A stretch of 64,000 nucleotides of DNA from contig OZ038479.1 in NCBI GenBank assembly GCA_964036315.1, forward strand, positions 62,839,304-62,903,303, given 5' to 3'. This DNA comes from Acanthosepion esculentum. Taxonomy: Eukaryota > Mollusca > Cephalopoda > Sepiida > Sepiidae. A program made the translations under genes and the position numbers. Positions 11,230 through 24,957 of this stretch are shown here, in pieces. Every line of letters begins with the position of its first letter. Position 1 is the stretch's first letter. Under the pieces are notes generated by a model. It saw only the letters and a list, made by a program, of their open reading frames with translations. It did not search any database and was not told the origin of the DNA.

Positions 11230-12556
11230 TATTTTGATATTTTTCTATAGAAAAGGAAGAAAACAAATGAAAATATTGCATATTTTGATATTTTTCAATT
11301 AAAAAGTTTAGAAAAGAAATGAAAATATTGCATATTTTGATATTTTTCAATTGAAAAGGAAGAAAACAAATAAAAATATTGAATATTTTCGTATTTTTCA
11401 ATTGAAAAGGAAGAAATCAAATGAAAATATTGCATATTTTGATATTTTCCAATTGAAAATAAAGAAAACAAATAAAAATATTGCATATTTTGATATTTTT
11501 CAATTGAAAAGGAAGAAAACAAATGAAAATATTGCCTATTTTGATATTTTTCAATAGAAAAGGAAGAAAACAAATGAAAATATTGCATATGTTGATATTT
11601 TTCAATAGAAACGGAAGAAAACAAATGAAAATATTGCATATTTTGATATTTGGCAATAGAAAAGGAAGAAAACAATTGAAAATATTGCATATTTTGATAT
11701 TTTACAATAGAAAAGGAAGAAAACAAATGAAAATATTGTATATTTTGATCCTTTTCAAATGAAAATGCTGAATACAAATGAAAATATTGCATATTTTGAT
11801 ATTTTTCAATTGAAAAGGAAGAAAACAAATGAAAATATTGCCTATTTTGATATTTTTCAATAGAAAAGGAAGAAAACAAATGAAAATATTGCATATGTTG
11901 ATATTTTTCAATAGAAAAGGAAGAAAACAAATGAAAATATTGCATATTTTGATAATTGGCAATAGAAAAAGAAGAAAACAATTGAAAATATTGCATATTT
12001 TGATATTTTTCTATAGAAAAGGAAGAAAACAAATGAAAATATTGCATATTTTGATATTTTTCAATTAAAAAGTTTAGAAAAGAAATGAAAATATTGCATA
12101 TTTTGATATTTTTCAATTGAAAAGGAAGAAAACAAATAAAAATATTGAATATTTTCGTATTTTTCAATTGAAAAGGAAGAAAACAAATGAAAATATTGCA
12201 TATTTTGATATTTTCCAATTGAAAAGGAAGAAAACAAATAAAAATATTGCATATTTTGATATTTTTCAATTGAAAAGGAAGAAAACAAATGAAAATATTG
12301 CCTATTTTGATATTTTTCAATAGAAAAGGAAGAAAACAAATGAAAATATTGCATATGTTGATATTTTTCAATAGAAACGGAAGAAAACAAATGAAAATAT
12401 TGCATATTTTGATATTTGGCAATAGAAAAGGAAGAAAACAATTGAAAATATTGCATATTTTGATATTTTACAATAGAAAAGGAAGAAAACAAATGAAAAT
12501 ATTGTATATTTTGATCCTTTTCAAATGAAAATGCTGAATACAAATGAAAATATTGC
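11230..12556 (+). repeat. Higher-order pair, offset 766 bp
   Basis: About 11,230-11,790 matches 11,996-12,556. The offset of 766 equals fourteen 51-bp monomers plus one 52-bp D monomer. Shared order: CTATAG, D2, TTGAATATTTTCG, TTTTCCAATTG, TTGCCTATTTTG, CATATGTTG, AAACGG, TTTGGCAATAG, AACAATTG, TTTACAATAG, C. Inside, the TTGCCT/CATATGTTG segment is also repeated at a 306-bp spacing (11,523 and 11,829), exactly six monomers. Confidence 0.82.
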
Positions 12557-13442
12557 ATAGTTTGATCTTTTTCAATTGAAAAGTTAAAAAACAAATGAAT
12601 ATATTGCATATTTTGGTCTTTTTCAATTGAAAACTAAGAAAACAAATGAAAATATTGCATATTTTCATATTTTTGAATAGAAAAGGAGGAAAACAAATGA
12701 AAATATTGCATATTTTGATATTTTTCAATTGAAAAGGAAGAAAACAAATAAAAATATTGCATATTTTCATATTTTGCAAATGAAAAGGAAGAAAACAAAT
12801 GAAAATATTGCATATTTTGATATTTTTCAATTGAAAAGGAAGAAAACAAATGAAAATATTGCCTATTTTGATATTTTTCAATAGAAAAGGAAGAAAACAA
12901 GTGAAAATACTGCATATTTTGATATTTTTCAATTGAAAAGGATGAAAACAAATGAAAATATTGCATATGTTGATATTTTTCAATAGAAACGGAAGAAAAC
13001 AAATGAAAATATTGCATATTTTGATATTTGGCAATAGAAAAGGAAGAAAACAATTGAAAATATTGCATATTTTGATATTTTGCAATAGAAAAGGAAGAAA
13101 ACAAATGAAAATATTGTATATTTTGATCCTTTTCAAATGAAAATGCTGAATACAAATGAAAATATTGCATATTTTGATCTTTTTCAAATGAAAAGTTAGA
13201 AAACAAATGAATATATTGCATATTTTGGTCTTTTTCAATTGAAAACTAAGAAAACAAATGAAAATATTGCATATTTTCATATTTTTGAATAGAAAAGGAG
13301 GAAAACAAATTAAAATATTGCATATTTTGATATTTTTCAATTGAAAAGGAAGAAAACAAATAAAAATATTGCATATTTTCATATTTATCAAATGAAAAGG
13401 AAGGAAACAAATGAAAATATTGCATATTTTGATATTTTCCAA
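12340..13442 (+). repeat. Higher-order pair, offset 612 bp
   Basis: About 12,340-12,830 matches 12,952-13,442. The offset is exactly twelve 51-bp monomers. Shared order: CATATGTTG, AAACGG, TTTGGCAATAG, AACAATTG, C, then the GAATATATTG monomer with TTTTGGTCTTTTTC and an ACTAAG tail, GAATAGAAAAGGAGG, and a CAAATG monomer with CATATTTTCAT. Small differences include TTTACAATAG against TTTGCAATAG and CATAGTTTG at 12,557. Confidence 0.8.
12495..12545 (+). repeat. C-type marker monomer, example
   Basis: C monomers keep the 51-bp length but carry GATCCTTTTCAAATGAAA followed by a TGCTGAATACAAAT tail, with TGTAT or TGTGT replacing TGCAT in the core. I counted about 65 by eye, from 1,011-1,061 onward to near 62,581. 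A C monomer is often followed by a monomer with GATCTTTTTCAATTG and an AGTTAG or ACTAAG tail. A GATCCTTTTGAAATG or GATCGTTTTGAAATG form occurs mainly between 5.5 and 34 kb. In the 1,071-bp units near 41.4, 47.3, 48.4, 53.3 and 54.4 kb a changed form ends ATGGTGAATAC. These markers make the higher-order pattern readable. Confidence 0.92.
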
Positions 13443-14829
13443 TTGAAAAGGAAGGAAACAAATGAAAATATTGCAGATTTTGATATTTTTCAATAGAAAA
13501 GGAAGAAAACAATTGAAAATATTGCAGATTTTGATATTTTTCAATAGAAAAGGAAGAAAACAAATGAAAATATTGCATATATTTTGATATTTTGCAATAG
13601 AAAAGGAAGAAAACAAATGAAAATATTGTATATTTTGATCCTTTTCAAATGAAAGTGCTGAATACAAATGAAATATTGCATATTTTGATCTTTTTCAATT
13701 GCAAAGTTAGAAAACAAATGAAAATATTGCATATTTTGATATTTTTCAATTAAAAAGTTTAGAAAAGAAATTAAAATATTGCATATTTTGATATTTTTCA
13801 ATTGAAAAGTAAGAAAACAAATAAAAATATTGCATATTTTCATATTTTTCCATTGAAAAGGAAGAAAACAAAGGAAAATATTGCATATTTTGATATTTAC
13901 CAATTGAAAAGAAGAAAACAAATGAAAATATTGCATATTTTGATATTTTTCAATTGAAAAATAAGAAAACAAATGCAAATATTGCATATTTTGTGATATT
14001 TTTCAATTGAAAAGGAAGAAAACAAATGAAAATATTGCATATTTTGATATTTTTCAATAGAAAAGGAAGAAAACAAATGAAAATATTACATATTTTTATA
14101 ATTTACAATAGAAAAGGATGAAAACAAATGAAAATATTGTATATTTTGATGTTTTTCAATTGAAAAGGAAGAAAACTAATGAAAATATTGCATATTTTGA
14201 TATTTTTCAATTAAAAAGTTTAGAAAAGAAATGAAAATATTGCATCTTTTGATATTTACCAATTGAAAAGGAAGAAAACAAATGAAAATATTGCATATTT
14301 TGATATTTTCCAATTGAAAAGGAAGAAAACAAATAAAAATATTGCATATTTTGATATTTTTCAATTGAAAAGGAAGAAAACAAATGAAAATATTGCCTAT
14401 TTTGATATTTTTCAATAGAAAAGGAAGAAAACCAGTGAAAATATTGCATATTTTGATATTTTTCAATTGAAAAGGAAGAAAACAAATGAAAATATTGCAT
14501 AATTTGATATTTTTCAATTGAAAAGGAAGAAAGCTAATGAAAATATTGCATATTTTGATATTTTTCAATAGAAAAGGAGGTAAACAAATGAAAATATTGC
14601 ATATTTTGATATTTTTCAATAGAAAATTTTGAAAATAAAGGAAAATATTGCATATTTTGATATTTTACAATTGAAAAGGAAGAAAACAAATGAAAATATT
14701 GCATATTTTGATATTTTTCAATTAAAAAGTTTAGAAAAGAAATTAAAATATTGCATATTTTGATATTTTTCAATTGAAAAGGAAGAAAACAAATAAAAAT
14801 ATTGCATATTTTCATATTTTTCCATTGAA
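13443..14829 (+). repeat. Satellite stretch without an assigned local duplicate
   Basis: Monomers continue without a break, but I could not assign this stretch as a clean copy of a neighbour. It holds a 53-bp monomer with CATATATTTTG at 13,575-13,586, a C monomer near 13,638, D monomers near 13,746, 14,202 and 14,717, and the TTTTGTGATATTTTTC two-base insertion at about 13,991. It also has GATATTTACCAATTG monomers typical of the units further right, so it probably belongs to the same family as 17-21 kb in rearranged order. Confidence 0.6.
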
Positions 14830-17800
14830 AAGGAAGAAAACAAATGAAAATATTGCATATTTTGATATTTACCAATTGAAAAGGAAGAAAACAAATGAAA
14901 ATATTGCATATTTTGATATTTTGCAATTGAAAAGGAAGAAAACAAATGAAAATATTGCATATTTTGATTTTTTTCAATAGAAAAGGAAGAAAACAAATGA
15001 AAATATTGTGTATTTTGATCGTTTTGAAATGAAAATGCTGAATACAAATGAAAATTTTGCATATTTTGATCTTTTTCAATTGAAAAGTGAGAAAACAAAT
15101 GAAAATATTGCATATTTTGATCTTTTTCAATTGAAAAGGAAGAAAACAAATGAAAATATTGCATATTTTGATATTTTACAATTGAAAAGGAAGAAAGCGA
15201 ATGAAAATATTGCATATTTTGATATTTTTCAATAGAAAAGGAGGAAAACTAATGAAAATATTGCACATTTTGATATTTTTCAATAGAAAATTGTGAAAAC
15301 AAATGAAAATATTGCATATTTTGATATTTTACAATTGAAAAGGAAGAAAACAAATGAAAATATTGCATATTTTGATATTTTTCAATTAAAAAGTTTAGAA
15401 AAGAAATTAAAATATTGCATATTTTGATATTTCTCAATTGAAAAGGAAGAAAACAAATAAAAATATTGTATATTTTCATATTTTTCATTGAAAAGGAAGA
15501 AAACAAATGAAAATATTGCATATTTTGATATTTACCAATTGAAAAGGAAGAAAACAAATGAAAATATTGCATATTTTGATATTTTTCAATTGAAAAGGAA
15601 GAAAACAAATGAAAATATTGCATATTTTGATATTTTTCAAAAGAAAAGGAAGAAAACAAATGAAAATATTGCATATTTTGATATTTTTCAATTAAAAAGT
15701 TTAGAAAAGAAATGAAAATATTGCATCTTTTGATATTTTTCAATTGAAAAGGAAGAAAACAAATAAAAATATTGCATATTTTCGTATTTTTCAATTGAAA
15801 AGGAAGAAAACAAATAAAAATATTGTATATTTTGATATTTTCCAATTGAAAAGGAAGAAAACAAATAAAATTATTGCCTATTTTGATATTTTTCAATAGA
15901 AAAGCAAGAAAACAAATGAAAATATTGCATATTTTGATATTCTTCAATTGAAAAGGAAGAAAACAAATGAAAATATTGCATATTTTGATATTATTCAATA
16001 GAAAAGGAAGAAAACAAATGAAAATATTGCATATGTTGATATTTTTCAATAGAAACGGAAGAAAACAAATGAAAATATTGCATATTTTGATATTTGGCAA
16101 TAGAAAAGGAAGAAAACAATTGAAAATATTGCATATTTTGATATATTGCAATAGTAAAGGAAGAAAACAAATGAAAATATTGTATATTTTGATCCTTTTC
16201 AAATGAAAATGCTGAATACAAATGAAAATATTGCATATTTTGATCTTTTTCAATTGAAAACTAAGAAAACAAATGAAAATATTGCATATTTTCATATTTT
16301 TGAATAGAAAAGGAGGAAAACAAATGAAAATATTGCATATTTTGATATTTTTCAATTGAAAAGGAAGAAAACAAATAAAAATATTGTATATTTTCATATT
16401 TATCAAATGAAAAGGAAGAAAACAAATGAAAATATTGCATATTTTGATATTTTTCAATTGAAAAGGAAGAAAACAAATGAAAATATTGCCTATTTTGATA
16501 TTTTTCAATAGAAAAGGAAGAAAACAAGTGAAAATATTGCATATTTTGATATTTTTCAATTGAAAAGGATGAAAACAATGAAAATATTGCATATTTTGAT
16601 ATTTTTCAATAGAAAAGGAAGAAAACAAATGAAAATATTGCATATGTTGATATTTTTCAATAGAAACGGAAGAAAACAAATGAAAATATTGCATATTTTG
16701 ATATTTGGCAATAGAAAAGGAAGAAAACAATTGAAAATATTGCATATTTTGATATTTTGCAATAGAAAAGGAAGAAAACAAATTAAAATATTGTATATTT
16801 TGATCCTTTTCAAATGAAAGTGCTGAATACAAATGAAAATATTGCATATTTTGATCTTTTTCAATTGAAAAGGAAGAAAACAAATGAAAATATTGCATAT
16901 TTTGATATTTTTCAATAGAAAAGGAGGAAAACAAATGAAAATATTGCATATTTTGATATTTTTCAATAGAAAATTCTGAAAACAAATGAAAATATTGCAT
17001 ATTTTGATATTTTACAATGGAAAAGGAAGAAAACAAATGAAAATATTGCATATTTTGATATTTTTCAATTAAAAAGTTTAGAAAAGAAATTAAAATATTG
17101 CATATTTTGATATTTTTCAATTGAAAAGTAAGAAAACAAATAAAAATATTGCATATTTTCATATGTTTCCATTGAAAAATAAGAAAACAAAGGAAAATAT
17201 TGCATATTTTGATATTTACCAATTGAAAAGGAAGAAAACAAATGAAAATATTGCATATTTTGATATTTTGCAATTGAAAAGGAAGAAAACAAATGAAAAT
17301 ATTGCCTATTTTGATATTTTTCAATAGAAAAGGAAGAAAACAAGTGAAAATATTGCATATTTTGATATTTTTCAATTGAAAAGGAAGAAAACTAATGAAA
17401 ATATTGCATAATTTGATATTTTTCAATTGAAAAGGAAGAAAGCTAATGAAAATATTGCATATTTTGATATTTTTCAATAGAAAAGGAGGAAAACAAATGA
17501 AAATATTGCATATTTTGATATTTTTCAATAGAAAAGGAAGAAAACAAATGAAAATATTGCATATTTTGATATTTACCAATTGAAAAGGAAGAAAACAAAT
17601 GAAAATATTGCATATTTTGATATTTTGCAATTGAAAAGGAAGAAAACAAATGAAAATATTGCATATTTTGATTTTTTTCAATAGAAAAGGAAGAAAACAA
17701 ATGAAAATATTGTGTATTTTGATCGTTTTGAAATGAAAATGCTGAATACAAATGAAAATTTTGCATATTTTGATCTTTTTCAATTGAAAAGTTAGAAAAC

Positions 17801-19703
17801 AAATGAAAATATTGCATATTTTGATCTTTTTCAATTGAAAAGGAAGAAAACAAATGAAAATATTGCATATTTTGATATTTTACAATTGAAAAGGAAGAAA
17901 GCAAATGAAAATATTGCATATTTTGATATTTTTCAATAGAAAAGGAGGAAAACAAATGAAAATATTGCACATTTTGATATTCTTCAATAGAAAATTGAGA
18001 AAACAAATGAAAATATTGCATATTTTGATATTTTACAATTGAAAAGGAAGAAAACAAATGAAAATATTGCATATTTTGATATTTTTCAATTAAAAAGTTT
18101 AGAAAAGAAATTAAAATATTGCATATTTTGATATTTCTCAATTGAAAAGGAAGAAAACAAATAAAAATATTGTATATTTTCATATTTTTCATTGAAAAGG
18201 AAGAAAACAAATGAAAATATTGCATATTTTGATATTTACCAATTGAAAATAAAGAAAACAAATGAAAATATTGCATATTTTGATATTTTTCAATTGAAAA
18301 GGAAGAAATCAAATGAAAATATTGCATATTTTGATATTTTTCAAAAGAAAAGGAAGAAAACAAATGAAAATATTGCATATTTTGATATTTTTCAAAAGAA
18401 AAGGAAGAAAACAAATGAAAATATTGCATATTTTGATATTTTGCAATAGAAAAGGAAGAAAAATGAAAATATTGCATATTTTGATGTTTTTCAATTGAAA
18501 AAGAAGAAAACAAATGAAAATATTGCATATTTTGATATTTTTCAATTAAAAAGTTTAGAAAAGAAATGAAAATATTGCATCTTTTGATATTTTTCAATTG
18601 AAAAGGAAGAAAACAAATAAAAATATTGCATATTTTCGTATTTTTCAATTGAAAAGGAAGAAAACAAATAAAAATATTGTATATTTTGATATTTTCCAAT
18701 TGAAAAGGAAGAAAACAAATAAAAATATTGCCTATTTTGATATTTTTCAATAGAAAAGCAAGAAAACAAATGAAAATATTGCATATTTTGATATTCTTCA
18801 ATTGAAAAGGAAGAAAACAAATGAAAATATTGCATATTTTGATATTATTCAATAGAAAAGGAAGAAAACAAATGAAAATATTGCATATGTTGATATTTTT
18901 CAATAGAAACGGAAGAAAACAAATGAAAATATTGCATATTTTGATATTTGGCAATAGAAAAAGGAAGAAAACAATTGAAAATATTGCATATTTTGATATT
19001 TTGCAATAGAAAAGGAAGAAAACAAATGAAAATATTGTATATTTTGATCCTTTTCAAATGAAAATGCTGAATACAAATGAAAATATTGCATATTTTGATC
19101 TTTTTCAATTGAAAACTAAGAAAACAAATGAAAATATTGCATATTTTCATATTTTTGAATAGAAAAGGAGGAAAACAAATGAAAATATTGCATATTTTGA
19201 TATTTTTCAATTGAAAAGGAAGAAAACATAAAAATATTGCATATTTTCATATTTATCAAATGAAAAGGAAGAAAACAAATGAAAATATTGCATATTTTGA
19301 TATTTTTCAATTGAAAAGGAAGAAAACAAATGAAAATATTGCCTATTTTGATATTTTTCAATAGAAAAGGAAGAAAACAAGTGAAAATATTGCATATTTT
19401 GATATTTTTCAATTGAAAAGGATGAAAACAATGAAAATATTGCATATTTTGATATTTTTCAATAGAAAAGGAAGAAAACAAATGAAAATATTGCATATGT
19501 TGATATTTTTCAATAGAAACGGAAGAAAACAAATGGAAATATTGCATATTTTGATATTTGGCAATAGAAAAGGAAGAAAACAATTGAAAATATTGCATAT
19601 TTTGATATTTTGCAATAGAAAAGGAAGAAAACAAATGAAAATATTGTATATTTTGATCCTTTTCAAATGAAAATACTGAATACAAATGAAAATATTGCAT
19701 ATT
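14830..19703 (+). repeat. Two copies of a ~2.7-2.85-kb higher-order unit
   Basis: About 14,830-15,660 matches 17,534-18,364 at offset 2,704. About 15,670-16,850 matches 18,524-19,703 at offset 2,853 to 2,855. The 150-bp change is one 48-bp and two 51-bp monomers present in the second copy near 18,370-18,520. Shared markers include GATCGTTTTGAAATG, an AAGAAAGCAAATG-like tail, TTGCACATTTTG, CAAAAGAAAAGG, AAGCAAG, GATATTATTCAATAG, CATATGTTG, TTTGGC, ACTAAG and AGGATGAAAACAATG. The intervening 16,850-17,534 is related satellite with one E-A-D1 cassette. Confidence 0.82.
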
Positions 19704-22700
19704 TTGATCTTTTTCAATTGAAAACTAAGAAAACAAATGAAAATATTGCATATTTTCTTATTTTTGAATAGAAAAGGAGGAAAACAAATGAAAATATTGC
19801 ATATTTTGATATTTTTCAATTGAAAAGGAAGAAAACAAATAAAAATATTGCATATTTTCATATTTATCAAATGAAAAGGAAGAAAACAAATGAAAATATT
19901 GCATATTTTGATATTTTCCAATAGAAAATTCTGAAAACAAATGAAAATATTGCATATTTTGATATTTTACAATTGAAAAGGAAGAAAACAAATGAGAATA
20001 TTGCATATTTTGATATTTTTCAATTAAAAAGTTTAGAAAAGAAATTAAAATATTGCATATTTTGATATTTTTCAATTGAAAAGTATGAAAACAAATAAAA
20101 ATATTGCATATTTTCATATTTTTCCATTGAAAAGGAAGAAAACAAAGGAAAATATTACATATTTTGATATTTACCAATTGAAAAGGAAGAAAACAAATGA
20201 AAATATTGCATATTTTGATATTTTTCAATTGAAAAATAACAAAACAAATGAAAATATTGCATATTTTGTGATATTTTTCAATTGAAAAGGAAGAAAACAA
20301 ATGAAAATATTGCATATTTTGATATTTTTCAATAGAAAAGGAAGAAAACAAATGAAAATATTGCATATTTTGATATTTTGCAATAGAAAAGGAAGAAAAC
20401 AAATGAAAATATTGTATATTTTGATGTTTTTCAAGCGAAAAGGAAGAAAACAAATGAAAATATTGCATATTTTGATATTTTTCAATTAAAAAGTTTAGAA
20501 AAGAAATGAAAATATTGCATCTTTTGATATTTTTCAATTGAAAGGGAAGAAAACTAATAAAAATATTGCATATTTTCGTATTTTTCAATTGAAAAGGAAG
20601 AAAACAAATGAAAATATTGCCTATTTTGATATTTTTCAATTGAAAAGGAAGAAAACAAGTGAAAATTTTGCATATTTTGATATTTTACAATTGAAAAGGA
20701 AGAAAACAAATGAAAATATTGCATATTTTGATATTTTTCAATTAAAATTTTAGAAAAGAAATTAAAATATTGCATATTTTGATATTTTTCAATTGAAAAG
20801 GAAGAAAACAAATAAAAATATTGCATATTTTCATATTTTTCCATTGAAAAAGAAGAAAACAAATGAAAATATTGCATATTTTCATATTTTTCCATTGAAA
20901 AGGAAGAAAACAAATGAAAATATTGCATATTTTGATATTTTTCAATAGAAAATTCTGAAAACAAATGAAAATATTGCATATTTTGATATTTTTCAATAGA
21001 AAATTCTGAAAACAAATGAAAATATTGCATATTTTGATATTTTACAATTGAAAAGGAATAAAACAAATGAGAATATTGCATATTTTGATATTTTTCAATT
21101 AAAAAGTTTAGAAAAGAAATTAAAATATTGGATATTTTGATATTTTTCAATTGAAAAGTATGAAAACAAATAAAAATATTGCATATTTTCATATTTTTCC
21201 ATTGAAAAGGAAGAAAACAAAGGAAAATATTGCATATTTTGATATTTACCAATTGAAAAGGAAGAAAACAAATGAAAATATTGCATATTTTGATATTTTT
21301 CAATTGAAAAATAAGAAAACAAATGAAAATATTGCATATTTTGTGATATTTTTCAATTGAAAAGGAAAAAAACAAATGAAAATATTGTGTATTTTGATCC
21401 TTTTGAAATGAAAATGCTGAATACAAATGAAAATTTTGCATATTTTGATCTTTTTCAATTGAAAAGTTAGAAAACAAATGAAAATATTGCATATTTTGCT
21501 CTTTTTCAATTGAAAAGGAAGAAAACAAATGAAAATATTGCATAATTTGATACTTTTCAATTGAAAAGGAAGAAAGCAAATGAAAATATTGCATATTTTG
21601 ATATTTTTCAATAGAAAAGGAGGAAAACAAATGAAAATATTGCATATTTTGATATTTTTCAATAGAAAATTTTGAAAACAAATTAAAATATTGCATATTT
21701 TGATATTTTTCAATTGAAAAGGAAGAAAACAAATGAAAATATTGCATATTTTGATATTTACCAATTGAAAAGGAAGAAAACAAATGAAAATATTGCATAT
21801 TTTGATATTTTTCAATTGAAAAGGAAGAAAACAAATGAAAATATTGCATATTTTGATATTTTTCCAAAGAAAAGGAAGAAAACAAATGAAAATATTGCAT
21901 ATTTTGATATTTTGCAATAGAAAAGGAAGAAAAATGAAAATGTTGCATATTTTGATGTTTTTCAATTCAAAATGAAGAAAACAAATGAAAATATTGCATA
22001 TTTTGATATTTTTCAATTAAAAAGTTTAGAAAATATATGAAAATATTGCATCTTTTGATATTTTTCAATAGAAAAGGAAAAAAACAAGTGAAAATATTGC
22101 ATATGTTGATATTTTTCAATAGAAACGGAAGAAAACAAATGAAAATATTGCATATTTTGATATTTGGCAATAGAAAAGGAAGAAAACAATTGAAAATACT
22201 GCATATTTTGATATTTTGCAATAGAAAAGGAAGAAAACAAATGAAAATATTGTATATTTTGATCCTTTTCAAATGAAAATGCTGAATACAAATGAAAATA
22301 TTGCATATTTTGATCTTTTTCAATGGAAAAGTTAGAAAACAAATGAATATATTGCATATTTTGGTATTTTTCAATAGAAAAGTAAGAAAACAAATGAAAA
22401 TATTGCATATTTTCATATTTTTCAATAGAAAAGGAGGAAAACAAATGAAAATATTGCATATTTTGATAGTATACAATTAAAAAGTTTAGAAAAGAAATGA
22501 AAATATTGCATATTTTGATATTTTTCAATTGAAAAGGAAGAAAACAAATAAAAATATTGCATATTTTCATATTTATCAAATGAAAAGGAAGAAAACAAAT
22601 GAAAATATTGCATATTTTGATATTTTCCAATTGAAAAGGAAGAAAACAAATGAAAATATTGCATATTTTGATTTTTTTCAATAGAAAAGGAAGAAAACAA

Positions 22701-23829
22701 ATGAAAATATTGCATATTTTGTTATTTTTCAATAGAAAAGGACGAAAACAAATGAAAATATTGCAGATTTTGATATTTTTCAATAGAAAAGGAAGAAAAC
22801 AAATGAAAATATTGCATATTTTGATATTTTGCAATAAAAAAGGAAGAAAACAAATGAAAATATTGTATATTTTGATCCTTTTCAAATGAAAGTGCTGAAT
22901 ACAAATGAAAATATTGCATATTTTGATCTTTTTCAATTGAAAAGGAAGAAAACAAATGAAAATATTGCATATTTTGATATTTTTCAATAGAAAAGGAAGT
23001 AAACAAATGAATATTGCATATTTCGATATTTTGCAATAGAAAAGGAAGAAAACAAGTGAAAATATTGCATATTTTCATATGTTTCCATTGAAAAATAAGA
23101 AAACAAAGGAAAATATTGCATATTTTGATATTTACCAATTGAAAAGGAAGAAAACAAAAGAAAATATTGCATATTTTGATATTTTTCAATTGAAAAATAA
23201 GAAAACAAATGAAAATATTGCATATTTTGATATTTTTCAATTGAAAAGGAAGAAAACAAATAAAAATATTGCATATTTTCGTATTTTTCAATTGAAAAGG
23301 AAGAAAACAAATGAAAATATTGCATATTTTGATATTTCTCAATTGAAAAGGAAGAAAACAAATAAAAATATTGTATATTTTCATATTTTTCATTGAAAAG
23401 GAAGAAAACAAATGAAAATATTGCATATTTTGATATTTACCAATTGAAAAGGAAGAAAACAAATGAAAATATTGCATATTTTCGTATTTTTCAATTGAAA
23501 AGGAAGAAAACAAATGAAAATATTGCATATTTTGATATTTTTCAAAAGAAAAGGAAGAAAACAAATGAAAATATTGCATATTTCGATATTTTGCAATAGA
23601 AAAGGAAGAAAAATGAAAATATTGCATATTTTGATGTTTTTCAATTGAAAAAGAAGAAAACAAATGAAAATATTGCATATTTTGATATTTTTCAATTAAA
23701 AAGTTTAGAAAAGAAATGAAAATATTGCATATTTTGATATTCTTCAATTGAAAAGGAAGAAAACAAATGAAAATATTGCATATTTTGATATTATTCAATA
23801 GAAAAGGAAGAAAACAAATGAAAATATTG
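19704..23829 (+). repeat. Mosaic satellite segment with a 1,075-bp-offset pair
   Basis: About 19,920-20,295 matches 20,995-21,370, covering an E monomer, TTTACAATTG, a D1 monomer, AAGTATGAAAAC, TTTTTCCATTG, CAAAGGAAAAT, TTTACCAATTG and TTTTGTGATATTT. The remainder mixes monomers found in flanking units: D forms with ATTAAAATTTTAG near 20,730, a D monomer ending AAATATATG near 22,030, a GATAGTATACAATTAAAAAG monomer near 22,470, CATATGTTTCCATTG near 23,080, and C monomers near 21,398, 22,261 and 22,871. I did not resolve a single parent for the whole segment. Confidence 0.65.
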
Positions 23830-24585
23830 CATATTTTGATATTTGGCAATAGAAAAAGGAAGAAAACAATTGAAAATATTGCATATTTTGATATTTTGCA
23901 ATAGAAAAGGAAGAAAACAAATGAAAATATTGTATATTTTGATCCTTTTCAAATGAAAATGCTGAATACAAATGAAAATATTGCATATTTTGATCTTTTT
24001 CAATTGAAAAGTTAGAAAACAAATGAATATATTGCATATTTTGGTCTTTTTCAATTGAAAAGTAAGAAAACAAATGAAAATATTGCATATTTTCATATTT
24101 TTGAATAGAAAAGGAGGAAAACAAATGAAAATATTGCATATTTTGATATTTTTCAATTGAAAAGGAAGAAAACAAATAAAAATATTGCATATTTTCATAT
24201 TTATCAAATGAAAAGGAAGAAAACAAATGAAAATATTGCATATTTTGATATTTTCCAATTGAAAAGGAAGAAAACAAATGAAAATATGGCAGATTTTGAT
24301 ATTTTTCAATAGAAAAGGAAGAAAACAAATGAAAATATTGCAGATTTTGATATTTTTCAATAGAAAAGGAAGAAAACAACTGAAAATATTGCATATTTTG
24401 ATATTTTGCTATAGAAAAGGAAGAAAACAAATGAAAATATTGTATATTTTGATCCTTTTCAAATGAAAGTGCCGAATACAAATGAAAATATTGCATATTT
24501 TGATCTTTTTCAATTGAAAAGTTAGAAAACAAATGAAAATATTGCATATTTTGATATTTTTCAATGGAAAATTCTGAAAACAAAT

Positions 24586-24739
24586 GAAAATATTGCATAT
24601 TTTGATATTTTTCAATAGAAAATTCTGAAAACAAATGAAAATATTGCATATTTTGATATTTTACAATTGAAAAGGAAGAAAACAAATGAGAATATTGCAT
24701 ATTTTGATATTTTTCAATTAAAAAGTTTAGAAAAGAAAT
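24586..24739 (+). repeat. Three-monomer cassette E-A-D1, example
   Basis: This is a recurring ordered trio. The E monomer (24,586-24,636) has TTCTG in place of GGAAG in the tail (GAAAATTCTGAAAACAAAT). The next (24,637-24,687) has GATATTTTACAATTG. The third (24,688-24,739) is a 52-bp D1 monomer. Usually a monomer starting TAAAATATTG follows, then one with CATATTTTTCCATTG. The same trio occurs near 5,160-5,275, 7,700-7,815, 16,970-17,090, 19,926-20,045, 21,001-21,120, 26,863-26,983, 29,927-30,046, 32,525-32,654, 35,801-35,915, 37,588-37,700, 43,503-43,620, 49,415-49,530, 55,432-55,545, 58,763-58,880, 60,988-61,105 and 62,905-63,020. It is the most stable multi-monomer arrangement I could see. 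Near 10,337 and 39,319 an E monomer lacks the D partner. Confidence 0.85.
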
Positions 24740-24957
24740 TAAAATATTGCATATTTTGATATTTTTCAATTGAAAAGTATGAAAACAAAAAAAAATATTG
24801 CATATTTTCATATTTTTCCATTGAAAAGGAAGAAAACAAAGGAAAATATTGCATATTTTGATATTTACCAATTGAAAAGGAAGAAAACAAATGAAAATAT
24901 TGCATATTTTGATATTTTTCAATTGAAAAGGAAGAAAACAAATGAAAATATTGCATA

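Larger units (their letters stand above)
8955..11322 (+). repeat. Higher-order copies, offset 2,032 then 1,980 bp
   Basis: About 8,955-9,290 matches 10,987-11,322, sharing TTGCCTATTTTG, CATATGTTG, AAACGG, GATAATTGGCAATAG, AACAATTG and CTATAG in order. After the D monomers the offset falls to 1,980, a loss of 52, because the first copy has two adjacent D monomers and the second has one. Upstream of 8,955, three AAATAAAAAT monomers of the first copy are missing from the second. Confidence 0.8.
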
